From assembly GCF_029936995.1 (NCBI RefSeq), contig NZ_JAPYRE010000001.1, positions 780,776 through 844,775 on the forward strand: 64,000 bases of DNA, in the 5' to 3' direction. This stretch comes from Henriciella sp. (lineage in GTDB: Bacteria; Pseudomonadota; Alphaproteobacteria; Caulobacterales; Hyphomonadaceae). Below the pieces are notes generated by a model. It had not been told where the DNA came from, did no database searches, and saw only the letters and a list, made by a program, of their open reading frames with translations. Of this stretch, positions 40,940-49,127 are shown piece after piece. The number at the start of each line of letters is the position of its first letter. Position 1 is the stretch's first letter. The position numbers and the translations under genes are program-made.

Positions 40940-42211
40940 ATGAAACCAAGAGGCATGACAGACCTGACAGCCAAGACCTCAGAAGATGAGGCCATCTGCG
41001 AACGTGTGGCAGATGCCGAAGAACGCATGCAGTCACGCACATTCGACTGGGCGAAGATCAATACAGGCAGCTGGAACCGTGCCGGGCTGGACAAGCTTGC
41101 GCCAAAGCTCGCTGATGCTTTTTCATCCTTGGACGCCGAGATCAGCCTCGACACCTCACAGCCATTCGAGAAGGTGAATGCCAGGGGTGAGGTGGAAGAT
41201 TTCGAGACTGGCCCCGTGATTGGTGTTCAGGCCCGGCCGGAAGCGCCCGTCCAGGTGATCATGAGTGGCCACTATGACACGGTATTCCCGGAGGGCACCT
41301 TCACCGAGATGAAGGATTTGGGTGATGGACGCATGAACGGGCCTGGCCTTGCTGACATGAAGGGTGGTCTTTCTGTCATGCTCGGCGCGCTTGAAGCCTT
41401 CGAGGCTGGCCCTCTGAAGGACAAGCTCGGCTACCGGATCGTTATTTCCCCGGATGAGGAAATCGGCAATTTTGCGAGCGGATCCGCACTCAAACAGGCT
41501 GCCCAGTCAGGAGCAATGATCGGCATGACCTACGAGCCATGCATGGAGACAGGCGCCATGTCCGGCGGGCGGAAAGGATCGGCTGTCTTTGATATCGTCC
41601 TGCACGGCCGTTCAGCTCATGCCGGGCGTTCCAAGGAAGATGGCCGCAGCGCGCTGGAGGCGGCCGCGCATATGGTGGTCGACCTGGAGGCGCTGAATAA
41701 TCGCCGTGATGGCGTTTCCTTCAATGTCGGTGCCGTTGAGGGCGGTGGGCCTGTAAATATCGTTCCCGACCTCGCGATTGTCCGCTTCGGTGCCCGCGCG
41801 CCCGATGCCGATGCAGCCCAGTGGGCGACATGGGAGGTCGAGCGTATCTTCAGGGAAGCCAAGGCGCGGGATGGCATTTCCGGTCACCTTCACGGTGGGT
41901 TCTATCGTCCGCCCAAACCTCGCAATGAGGCGCAACAGGCAATTTTCTCCGCCGTTGCCGATACGGGCCGCGCGCTCGGTCTCGATCTTGAGTTTGTGGA
42001 TACTGGTGGTGTCTGCGAGGGCAACAATATCTTTGCCGCGGGCGTACCCAATGTGGATACGCTCGGTGTCATGGGGGGGCGTATCCATTCCGATGAGGAG
42101 TATGTCGTCATGTCCAGCTTCGTTGAGCGTGCATGCCTGTCCGGCCTGCTGCTGAACCGTCTGGCGGATGGCCGGATTGACGCGAAAAAGATCAAGGCCT
42201 TGATGGAATGA
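40940..42211 (+). CDS. M20-family metallohydrolase, first gene of the AST-like operon
   Basis: A 423-residue M20/M25 metallopeptidase-type amidohydrolase. Zinc-binding residues appear in MSGHYDTVFPEG (His-x-Asp), GPGLADMKGG (bridging Asp), ISPDEEIGN (Glu-Glu) and the C-terminal GGRIHSDEEYV (His). The dimerisation domain has HGRSAHAGRSKEDGRSA. Known relatives remove acyl or amino groups from N-acyl amino acids. Position is telling: its stop overlaps the astA start by 4 bases, and no astE is present, so it may perform the succinylglutamate desuccinylase step. That function is inference. Confidence 0.88.
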   Translation: MKPRGMTDLTAKTSEDEAICERVADAEERMQSRTFDWAKINTGSWNRAGLDKLAPKLADAFSSLDAEISLDTSQPFEKVNARGEVEDFETGPVIGVQARPEAPVQVIMSGHYDTVFPEGTFTEMKDLGDGRMNGPGLADMKGGLSVMLGALEAFEAGPLKDKLGYRIVISPDEEIGNFASGSALKQAAQSGAMIGMTYEPCMETGAMSGGRKGSAVFDIVLHGRSAHAGRSKEDGRSALEAAAHMVVDLEALNNRRDGVSFNVGAVEGGGPVNIVPDLAIVRFGARAPDADAAQWATWEVERIFREAKARDGISGHLHGGFYRPPKPRNEAQQAIFSAVADTGRALGLDLEFVDTGGVCEGNNIFAAGVPNVDTLGVMGGRIHSDEEYVVMSSFVERACLSGLLLNRLADGRIDAKKIKALME

Positions 42212-43227
42212 GTTCGTCCTATGTCATGCGGCCTGCGCGGCTGGATGATTTCGACATCCTGATGCAGCTGGCGCAGGAATCCGGACCGGGTTTCACCAGC
42301 CTGCCGGTTCATGAGCGCATCCTGCATGAACGGCTCGAAAAGTCCGAGAAAGCTTTCTCGGGCAACCTCGCACAGCCGCAATATGGCAAGTATCTCATGA
42401 TGATGGTGGACCATGAGACCGGCGAGGTCGGCGGATGCAGCGCCGTAAAGGCGGGTGTCGGCATCGACCAGCCCTTCTTCAACTACCGGGTCATCACGAT
42501 TGCCCAGTCGAGCCATGCTGCAGACCGGCGGTTCGACATGGACGCGCTCGTGCTGACCAACGAATTTGTGGGATACACCGAAGTCGGAACGCTCTTCCTG
42601 CGTCAGGCCCATCGAGGGGGTGGAGCAGGGCGGTTGCTTGCCCAGTCGCGTTATCTGTTGATGGCGGCTGCGCCGGAACGCTTTGGTGACATGGTGCTGG
42701 CGGAGCTGCGCGGCGTTGTCGATGCTAAAGGACGTACACCTTTCTGGGATGCGATGGGGCGGCCTTTTTTCAGGATGGACTTTACGGAAGCCGATATCCT
42801 TTCGGCGACGACCGATAACCAGTTCATCCTGGACCTGATGCCGAAATACCCCATTTATGTCGACTTGCTGCCGCCGGAAGCCCGCGAAGTGATTGGCCGG
42901 GTTCATGCGGACGGCGTCGGTGCGTTGAAACTGCTTGAATGGGAAGGTTTCCGTTTCGAGCGGACTGTCGACATTTTCGATGGCGGTCCTCTGGTCGCGG
43001 CCCCCCGCAGCCTGATCCGTACGATCCGGGAGAGCCGCCTTGTCACGCTAGAGGCCGGTGAAGCGGAAGAGCAGCAGGGGCTGGTTTCAAACGACAAGGC
43101 TGAAGATATCCGTGTTACGATGGCGGAAGGTGAACTCCGCGACGATGTTTTCATTACATCGCAGGCCGTTCTCGAGAGGCTGAAACTCTCGCCCGGGGAT
43201 ACGGCCCGGATTTGGTTGAGGAGCTGA
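42208..43227 (+). CDS. astA: Arginine N-succinyltransferase
   Basis: A 339-residue AstA/AruF family enzyme transferring succinyl from succinyl-CoA to arginine, the first step of the arginine succinyltransferase pathway. Family features are the N-terminal VMRPARLDDFDILMQLAQES, GGCSAVKAGVGIDQPFFNYR, FLRQAHRGGGAGRLLAQSRY, MVLAELRGVVDAKGRTPFWD and KYPIYVDLLPPEAREVIG. The ATG overlaps the M20 gene stop (ATGA). astD starts 3 bases after its stop. Length is normal. Confidence 0.95.
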   Translation: MSSSYVMRPARLDDFDILMQLAQESGPGFTSLPVHERILHERLEKSEKAFSGNLAQPQYGKYLMMMVDHETGEVGGCSAVKAGVGIDQPFFNYRVITIAQSSHAADRRFDMDALVLTNEFVGYTEVGTLFLRQAHRGGGAGRLLAQSRYLLMAAAPERFGDMVLAELRGVVDAKGRTPFWDAMGRPFFRMDFTEADILSATTDNQFILDLMPKYPIYVDLLPPEAREVIGRVHADGVGALKLLEWEGFRFERTVDIFDGGPLVAAPRSLIRTIRESRLVTLEAGEAEEQQGLVSNDKAEDIRVTMAEGELRDDVFITSQAVLERLKLSPGDTARIWLRS

Positions 43228-43229
43228 GC

Positions 43230-44684
43230 ATGGCCAAGGGTGCCTATATTAACGGTAAGTGGAGCGCTGGCGGCGGAGACTGGTTCGAGAAAACCTGTCC
43301 GGCCACTGGCGAAACAAGCTGGGAAGGTCAGGCTGCCAGTCCGGCCCAGGTCAATGCGGCCGTCGAGTCTGCACGAAAAGCAGGTATAGCCTGGCGGCAC
43401 GTGCCGCAGGATACGCGCACGAAAATTCTTGAGGCATATGCACTGGAAGTAGAGCAACGCGCCGACAGGATTTCCGATGCGATCAGTCGCGACATGGGCA
43501 AGGTCAAATGGGATTCGATGTCCGAAGCGGGCGCAATGAAGGGCAAGATTGCGGTCTCCATACAGGCGCAGATCGAGCGGGCCGGTGGCAAGTCCAATGA
43601 GACGGCGTTCGGCGCTGCGCACCTGACCCACCGTCCACACGGCGTCATGGCTGTGTTTGGGCCATTCAACTTCCCGGGACACTTGCCCAACGGGCATATT
43701 GTGCCTGCGCTTCTAGCGGGGAATACATGTGTGTTCAAACCGTCCGAACTGGCGCCGGCCGTGGCGGATATCATGATGGAATGCTTCGAGGCTGCCGGAT
43801 TGCCGCCGGGAGTGGTGAATGTCGTCCACGGTGGCCGCCATACAGGCGCGGCCCTTCTCGAAGCCGATATCAACGGCCTTCTCTTCACTGGCTCTGCCGG
43901 GACAGGCACGGCGTTTCACCGCCACTTTGCCGGACGGCCCGATGTCATCCTCGCGCTGGAGATGGGCGGTAATAACCCGCTCATCGTCTGGGACCCGGCA
44001 GATGTCGATGCAGCTGCCGATATTGCTGCCCAGTCGGCCTGGCTGACGACAGGCCAGCGCTGCACATGTGCGCGTCGCATTTTCGTGCCGGACAACAGTT
44101 TCGGCGAGAACGTCATCGAGGCGCTAGTTGCGCGTGCTAAGGGGCTCAAAATCGGGGCCTGGGACGAGGAAGATGTCTTCATGGGGCCACTGGTGTCACA
44201 GCAGGCCGCGGAAGCAGCTATAGAGTTCCAGACCATGATCTCGAAGGCGGGTGGCAAGCCGCTACGCCGTATGAAGCGTATGGATAGAGGGGGCGGGTTT
44301 GTCACAGCTGGCGTCATCGATATCACCGATGCCTCCAATATTCCTGATGAAGAACTGTTCGGCCCGCTGGTGCAGGTCTGCCGCGTGAAGGATTTCGATA
44401 CAGCGCTCAGCATGGCGAACGATACGCGTTTCGGGCTCTCGGGCGGGCTTGTCAGCGATGATAACGCGCTGTGGCTGAAAGCGCATAACGAGATGCGCGC
44501 TGGTATCCTCAACCGGAACCGCCCGACAGTTGGCGCGGCAGGGAACATGCCGTTCGGCGGGCCGGGCCTTTCCGGCAATTCGCGCCCGGGGGCCTATTAT
44601 GCGGCAGACTATTCCGCCTGGCCGCAAGCCAGCCAGGTTGCCGAGACTGCGCAGAGACTTAAAGCTAAAGGATTTCCAGGCTGA
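43230..44684 (+). CDS. astD: Succinylglutamate-semialdehyde dehydrogenase
   Basis: A 484-residue aldehyde dehydrogenase of the AstD type. NAD-binding segment FGPFNFPGHLPNGHIVPALL, catalytic Glu in LALEMGGNNPLIVWDP, and catalytic Cys in TTGQRCTCARRIFVP. The C-terminus NRPTVGAAGNMPFGGPGLSG is typical. It oxidises succinylglutamate semialdehyde to succinylglutamate. GAGGAG six bases before ATG 43230 fixes the start rather than 43212. The stop and the astB ATG overlap by one base (TGATG). Confidence 0.95.
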   Translation: MAKGAYINGKWSAGGGDWFEKTCPATGETSWEGQAASPAQVNAAVESARKAGIAWRHVPQDTRTKILEAYALEVEQRADRISDAISRDMGKVKWDSMSEAGAMKGKIAVSIQAQIERAGGKSNETAFGAAHLTHRPHGVMAVFGPFNFPGHLPNGHIVPALLAGNTCVFKPSELAPAVADIMMECFEAAGLPPGVVNVVHGGRHTGAALLEADINGLLFTGSAGTGTAFHRHFAGRPDVILALEMGGNNPLIVWDPADVDAAADIAAQSAWLTTGQRCTCARRIFVPDNSFGENVIEALVARAKGLKIGAWDEEDVFMGPLVSQQAAEAAIEFQTMISKAGGKPLRRMKRMDRGGGFVTAGVIDITDASNIPDEELFGPLVQVCRVKDFDTALSMANDTRFGLSGGLVSDDNALWLKAHNEMRAGILNRNRPTVGAAGNMPFGGPGLSGNSRPGAYYAADYSAWPQASQVAETAQRLKAKGFPG

Positions 44685-46003
44685 TGAGTGCGCGTGAGGT
44701 CAATTTCGACGGCCTGATCGGGCCGAGCCATAATTATGGCGGCATGTCTGAAGGCAATCTCGCCAGTGCGAACAATGCTGGCGACGTGTCGAACCCGCGT
44801 GAAGCTGCGGTTCAGGGGCTGGAAAAGATGCGGATGCTGATCCGCGCCGGTCTGACGCAGGGCGTACTGCCGCCACTGCCGCGCCCGAATTTCGACCTTC
44901 TCGCCGCGGCTGGTTTCGGCGGATCGGATGCAGAGATTGTCGAGCTGGCGGGAAAAAAAGCACCCAAGCTTCTCAAGGCGGCTTACAGCGCCAGTTCCAT
45001 GTGGGCGGCGAATGCGGCGACAGTCTCGCCCTCCGGCGATACAAGCGATTCGCGCCTGCATCTGACCGCGGCTAACCTCTCTACGATGTTGCACCGTTCA
45101 ACCGAGCATCCGGATATGACGGCGGCGCTTGTCTCAATCTTCGCGGATGAAGACCGTTTCGCCGTCCATGGGGCATTGCCTGCCCACCCGGATTTTGCAG
45201 ATGAGGGCGCAGCCAACCATGTCCGCCTTTGCGCCGAGCATGGCGCGCCGGGGGTTGAGCTGTTCGTATTTGGCAGGGATGCCGGAGAAAGCGCGGTCGG
45301 CTTTCCGGCCCGACAGACAAGGCTCGCGTCGGAAAGCATCGCCCGTGCGCACGGCCTCAGGGATTCGCGAACCCTTTTTGTGCGCCAGTCACGTACTGCA
45401 ATCGAGGCAGGCGCGTTTCACAATGACGTCGTCTGCGTCGGCACGCTGGATACGCTTTTCTTCCATGAACAGGCATTCGATGACAGTGAGGCCGTGCTGA
45501 ACGCAATCCGCGAGGCGGCTGGCGACGATTTTGAGCTGAAGCCCGTCATGGTGCCACAGGAAGAGGTTCCGCTGGAGGATGCGATCTCGTCCTATCTGTT
45601 CAACTCACAGCTCCTGCAATGGCCCGGTGAGGACAGGCTTGTCCTGCTTGCTCCGCTCGAGACGCAGGAGACCGAAAGCACAAGAGCCTTCTGCGAAGCC
45701 ATGGTCGCTGGGAATGGCCCGATCGGGCGTGTCCAGTATGTCGATGTACGCCAGTCCATGCGCAATGGCGGCGGCCCGGCCTGTCTGCGTTTGCGTGTCG
45801 TGATGAGCGATGATGAGATCGCTTCTGTCCACCCTGGCGTTATGCTGGATGAGACAAAGATCGATGCGTTGCAGGGTATTGTCAGGCGTACTTACAGGGA
45901 CCGGCTGACGCCAGCCGACCTCGCCGATCCGCAATTTGCCAATGAATGCCAGATTGCGCGCGAAGCGCTGCTTGAAGAGCTGGGGCTTTCCAGTCTCGTC
46001 TAG
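44684..46003 (+). CDS. astB: N-succinylarginine dihydrolase
   Basis: A 439-residue AstB, which splits succinylarginine to succinylornithine, two ammonia and CO2. Family motifs are REVNFDGLIGPSHNYGGMSE, GNLASANNAGDVSNPREAAV, the His region AGAFHNDVVCVGTLDTLFF and the Cys region RNGGGPACLRLRVVMSDDE. Residues of the amidinohydrolase triad (Glu, His, Cys) are accounted for. Last gene of the operon M20-astA-astD-astB. No succinylornithine transaminase (astC) is present nearby, so a general ArgD-like enzyme may fill in. Confidence 0.95.
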   Translation: MSAREVNFDGLIGPSHNYGGMSEGNLASANNAGDVSNPREAAVQGLEKMRMLIRAGLTQGVLPPLPRPNFDLLAAAGFGGSDAEIVELAGKKAPKLLKAAYSASSMWAANAATVSPSGDTSDSRLHLTAANLSTMLHRSTEHPDMTAALVSIFADEDRFAVHGALPAHPDFADEGAANHVRLCAEHGAPGVELFVFGRDAGESAVGFPARQTRLASESIARAHGLRDSRTLFVRQSRTAIEAGAFHNDVVCVGTLDTLFFHEQAFDDSEAVLNAIREAAGDDFELKPVMVPQEEVPLEDAISSYLFNSQLLQWPGEDRLVLLAPLETQETESTRAFCEAMVAGNGPIGRVQYVDVRQSMRNGGGPACLRLRVVMSDDEIASVHPGVMLDETKIDALQGIVRRTYRDRLTPADLADPQFANECQIAREALLEELGLSSLV

Positions 46004-46876
46004 TCAGTCTGCTTCGGCAAACCGCCCGCCAGCTTTCGCATAGGCCTGCGTACCCTTCGTGATGACTTCGTCACGCTCCAGAACGTCCTCGGGCCGGTAA
46101 TCGAACTTGCCCTGCAAACGTTCATAAATGGGCGCGAAGTCTGTCTCGACAGTTGCCTGGAAGAGCTGGTCGTAGGAATCGATGACGAAATAGGTCTGCT
46201 GGAAGTCGTCGATCCGGTAGTCGGTCTGCATCAGGCGCTCAAGTTCGAATCCGATCCGGTTGGGAGACGGGTCTTCCAGGGCGAAGATGCTCTCGGTCTT
46301 GGAGGAGACAATGCCAGCGCCATAGATGCGCAGGCCCTGGTCTGTACGGATCAGGCCGAATTCGACGGTATACCAGTAGAGTGCGGCAAGGTTCTTCAGC
46401 GCGGCATAGTTGAGGCTGCGCAGACCACCCTTGCCATAGGCTTCCATATAGTCGGCAAAGATCGGATTTGTGAGCATCGGTACGTGGCCGAACACATCGT
46501 GGAAGACGTCCGGCTCCTGTAGATAGTCGAGCTGGTCACGTTTTCGGATAAACTGGCCAGCCGGAAAGCGCCGATTGGCAAGATGATCGAAAAACACCTC
46601 ATCCGGAACCAGTCCCGGTACAGCGACAACGCGCCAGCCTGTCAGCGATTCCAGCTCGTCTGACATTGTCTCGAATTCTGGAATGCCACCTTTTCCGAGG
46701 TCTAGTGCCTTGAGGCCATCCATGAATTCCGGCGCCGCGCGGCCGGGCAGAACGTCGATCTGGCGTTTGTAGAGAAGATCCCAGACAGAATGGTCTTCTG
46801 CTGTATAATCGCTCCAGCCTTGGTCGATGGTCCAGTCGTCGCGTGCGTGGTCGGGTTTTTCAAAATGGTTGCTCAT
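46004..46876 (-). CDS. phhA: Phenylalanine 4-hydroxylase
   Basis: A 290-residue monomeric bacterial phenylalanine hydroxylase converting Phe to Tyr with tetrahydropterin and O2. Iron ligands are His-126 and His-131 in FHDVFGHVPML and Glu-172 in YWYTVEFGLI. Other family segments are SDELESLTGWRVVAVPGLVP, RRFPAGQFIRKRDQLDYLQE and FVIDSYDQLF. The ATG at 46876 is chosen; a TTG 18 bases upstream is rejected. TATAAT lies only 7 bases before that ATG, so the message may be leaderless. Divergent from fahA-maiA, forming a Phe/Tyr catabolism locus. Confidence 0.96.
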   Translation of the reverse strand: MSNHFEKPDHARDDWTIDQGWSDYTAEDHSVWDLLYKRQIDVLPGRAAPEFMDGLKALDLGKGGIPEFETMSDELESLTGWRVVAVPGLVPDEVFFDHLANRRFPAGQFIRKRDQLDYLQEPDVFHDVFGHVPMLTNPIFADYMEAYGKGGLRSLNYAALKNLAALYWYTVEFGLIRTDQGLRIYGAGIVSSKTESIFALEDPSPNRIGFELERLMQTDYRIDDFQQTYFVIDSYDQLFQATVETDFAPIYERLQGKFDYRPEDVLERDEVITKGTQAYAKAGGRFAEAD

Positions 46877-46966
46877 GCAACTATTATAACGCAAAACGCG
46901 CTAAATGAAATGGAAAGCCGGTTTTCGCACTGGCACAAAAGATTTTGAGGAAAGGAAGCCAAGCCA

Positions 46967-47974
46967 ATGAAACTTGCCAGCCTGAAGCAGGGCCGCGATG
47001 GCCGCCTTGTCGTTGTCTCCAAGGATCTCACGAAATATGCTGATGCCAGCCATATCAAACCGACTCTCCAGGCCGCGCTTGATGACTGGGACCTGACAGC
47101 TCCCAAGCTCGCACAGCTCGCGGAGTCCCTGGAAGTTGGCTCAGTACCGACAGAGCGGTTTCACGAGCACGACTGCGCATCACCACTGCCGCGCGCCTAT
47201 CAATGGGCAGATGGCTCGGCCTATATAAACCATGTCGAGCTTGTCCGGAAAGCACGTGGCGCCGAGGTGCCGGAAAGCTTCTATTCCGACCCGCTTATGT
47301 ATCAGGGTGGCTCCGACAGTTTCCTTGGGCCCCGCGATGCGATCCCGCTCAAGGACAAGAAATGGGGGCTGGATTTCGAGGCTGAAGTCTGTGTCGTCAC
47401 AGGCGACGTGCCAATGGGGGCCAGCAGGGAAGCGGCGTTCGACCAGATCAAACTGGTTCTGATCTGCAACGACGTCAGCTTGCGCGGGCTCATCCCGGGA
47501 GAGCTGGCAAAAGGCTTCGGTTTCTTCCAGTCCAAACCCTCCAGTGCTTTTTCGCCTGTTGCGGTGACACCCGATGAACTCGGCGACGCATGGAAAGATG
47601 GCAAACTGCACCTGCCGATGCTGTCGACTTACAATGGCAAGCCTTTCGGCAGGCCCGAATGTGATGTCGATATGACGTTCGATATGGGCACGCTGGTGGC
47701 GCATGCCGCGAAGACCCGGCCACTTGGAGCTGGCACGATTATCGGCTCGGGTACGATTTCCAACCGTGACGCCGACGGTGGTGCTGGCAAACCGGTTGCC
47801 GATGGCGGGCTAGGGTATTCGTGTATTGCGGAAATCCGAATGATCGAGACCATTCGCGATGGTGAAGCGAAAACCAGTTTCATGGATGTCGGAGATACAA
47901 TCCGTATCGAGGTGAAAGACAAGGATGGCCATACCGTCTTTGGCGCAATCGAACAGGAAGTGGTGAAGGCATGA
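46967..47974 (+). CDS. fahA: Fumarylacetoacetate hydrolase family protein
   Basis: A 335-residue fumarylacetoacetase-type enzyme, last step of tyrosine/homogentisate degradation. Metal ligands fit the FAH pattern: DFEAEVCVVTGDVP (Glu-x-Glu), VLICNDVSLRGLIPGE (Asp) and surrounding KPSSAFSPVAVTPDELGD. The C-terminal region GAGTIIGSGTISNRD and LGYSCIAEIRMIETIRDGEA is typical. Its ATG is preceded by GAGGAAAGGAAG. The stop overlaps maiA by 4 bases (ATGA), so both are translated together. homogentisate dioxygenase and HPPD genes are not in the window. Confidence 0.92.
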   Translation: MKLASLKQGRDGRLVVVSKDLTKYADASHIKPTLQAALDDWDLTAPKLAQLAESLEVGSVPTERFHEHDCASPLPRAYQWADGSAYINHVELVRKARGAEVPESFYSDPLMYQGGSDSFLGPRDAIPLKDKKWGLDFEAEVCVVTGDVPMGASREAAFDQIKLVLICNDVSLRGLIPGELAKGFGFFQSKPSSAFSPVAVTPDELGDAWKDGKLHLPMLSTYNGKPFGRPECDVDMTFDMGTLVAHAAKTRPLGAGTIIGSGTISNRDADGGAGKPVADGGLGYSCIAEIRMIETIRDGEAKTSFMDVGDTIRIEVKDKDGHTVFGAIEQEVVKA

Positions 47975-48618
47975 GCGAATTGAAGCTCTATGATTACTGG
48001 CGTTCTTCTGCCGCTTACAGGCTGCGTATCGCGTTCAATCTGAAAGGTGTCGAATTCGACAGTACGGTCGTGAATATCGCACCCGGCGCAGATGAGCAGA
48101 TGGGCGCCCCTTACAAGTCCATAAATCCGCAAATGCGGGTCCCTTCCATCGAGGTGGATGGGAAGGCGGCCAGTCAATCCATGGCGATCCTTGAATGGAT
48201 TGAAGAGACATGGCCCGAGCCGGCATTGCTGCCGAAGGAGCCGTGGGCGCGCCTACAGGTTCGTGGCTTTGCGGATCTGATCGCCTGTGACGTCCATCCG
48301 CTCAACAATCTCTCCGTGCTCGGCAAGCTCCGTGAAGGGTTTGGTGCAAATAAGGAAGCGATTGCCGAGTGGTATCGTGACTGGATCGTTCGGGGGTTTA
48401 CTGCCCTTGAGGCACAGGCGGAACGCGCTTCTGGCCACAGCTTCCTGTTTTCAGACCAGCCCGGCATCGCCGAGATATGTCTTGTTCCTCAGATGTATAA
48501 TGCCAGGCGGTTCGAAACACCGCTTGAGGCGTTTCCGCGACTGGTTGAGATCGATGAAAAGTGCAAGGAAATTGACGCCTTTCGGCGTGCTGCCCCCGAA
48601 GCTGTGAAGCCAGACTAG
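47971..48618 (+). CDS. maiA: Maleylacetoacetate isomerase
   Basis: A 215-residue zeta-class glutathione S-transferase. The zeta signature with Ser and Cys/Ala position is seen as YWRSSAAYRLRIAFNLKGVE; in many homologues the motif is SSCSxRVR, here SSAAYRLR, with the Cys replaced by Ala. NPQMRVPSIEVDGKAASQSM is the glutathione-binding segment, and the C-terminal helical domain includes CDVHPLNNLSVLGKLRE. It isomerises maleylacetoacetate to fumarylacetoacetate using glutathione. It is the partner of fahA. Its stop shares CTAG with the convergent hspQ. Confidence 0.92.
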   Translation: MSELKLYDYWRSSAAYRLRIAFNLKGVEFDSTVVNIAPGADEQMGAPYKSINPQMRVPSIEVDGKAASQSMAILEWIEETWPEPALLPKEPWARLQVRGFADLIACDVHPLNNLSVLGKLREGFGANKEAIAEWYRDWIVRGFTALEAQAERASGHSFLFSDQPGIAEICLVPQMYNARRFETPLEAFPRLVEIDEKCKEIDAFRRAAPEAVKPD

Positions 48619-49076
48619 TTCGTATGGTAAGCCTTCAGCGCGTAGCCATCTGCCGTAAATTCGAAGAAGTGCGGGATATCAGGATGTGAGACAGGCGTTT
48701 CGCTATCATCCGGGACCAGATTGCCCTCGGAGACGTACGCCACATAGTGGCTTTTGTCGTTTTCGGCGAACAAGTGGTAATACGGCTGGTCCTTTGCGGG
48801 ACGCATATCCTCGGGAATGGCTTCATACCATTCATCGGTGTTTGCAAACTCCGGATCGACATCGAAAATCACGCCGCGAAAGTCGAATATCCGGTGCTGT
48901 ACGACCTGGCCGATCTGGAACTTTGCCTGGCGTTGATCAATGGCATTATGGAGAATGTCTGTCTCTTCCATAGCAGGTTCGTCCGCTGGCGTTTCGCTCG
49001 GAGCTGCTGCCTGTCCCCCCCTGTTACGGCGAAACAATGCGGCAATCCGCTTTCCTATTCCGTTTGCATGGCTCAT
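48615..49076 (-). CDS. hspQ: HspQ / YccV hemimethylated-DNA-binding family heat-shock protein
   Basis: A 153-residue protein. The HspQ domain (about residues 48-150) starts QAKFQIGQVVQHRIFDFRGV and continues IFDVDPEFANTDEWYEAI, QPYYHLFAENDKSHYVAYVS, EGNLVPDDS. In enterobacteria HspQ modulates Lon and is heat induced. A 45-residue N-terminal extension (basic KRIAALFRRNRGG then acidic) is not part of the usual domain. ATG 49076 is chosen; the frame continues upstream to 49127 without support. Stops overlap with maiA by 4 bases. Divergent from the ppx/gppA operon. Confidence 0.92.
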   Translation of the reverse strand: MSHANGIGKRIAALFRRNRGGQAAAPSETPADEPAMEETDILHNAIDQRQAKFQIGQVVQHRIFDFRGVIFDVDPEFANTDEWYEAIPEDMRPAKDQPYYHLFAENDKSHYVAYVSEGNLVPDDSETPVSHPDIPHFFEFTADGYALKAYHTN

Positions 49077-49127
49077 GACGATGCAATGTGATAGACCATC
49101 CGCTAACCGACAAGATTTGGGCCACAC

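Noticed and set aside
41902..42906. 334-codon antisense frame opposite the M20 and astA genes
   Set aside because: It covers the overlapping ends of two motif-complete genes; no RBS.
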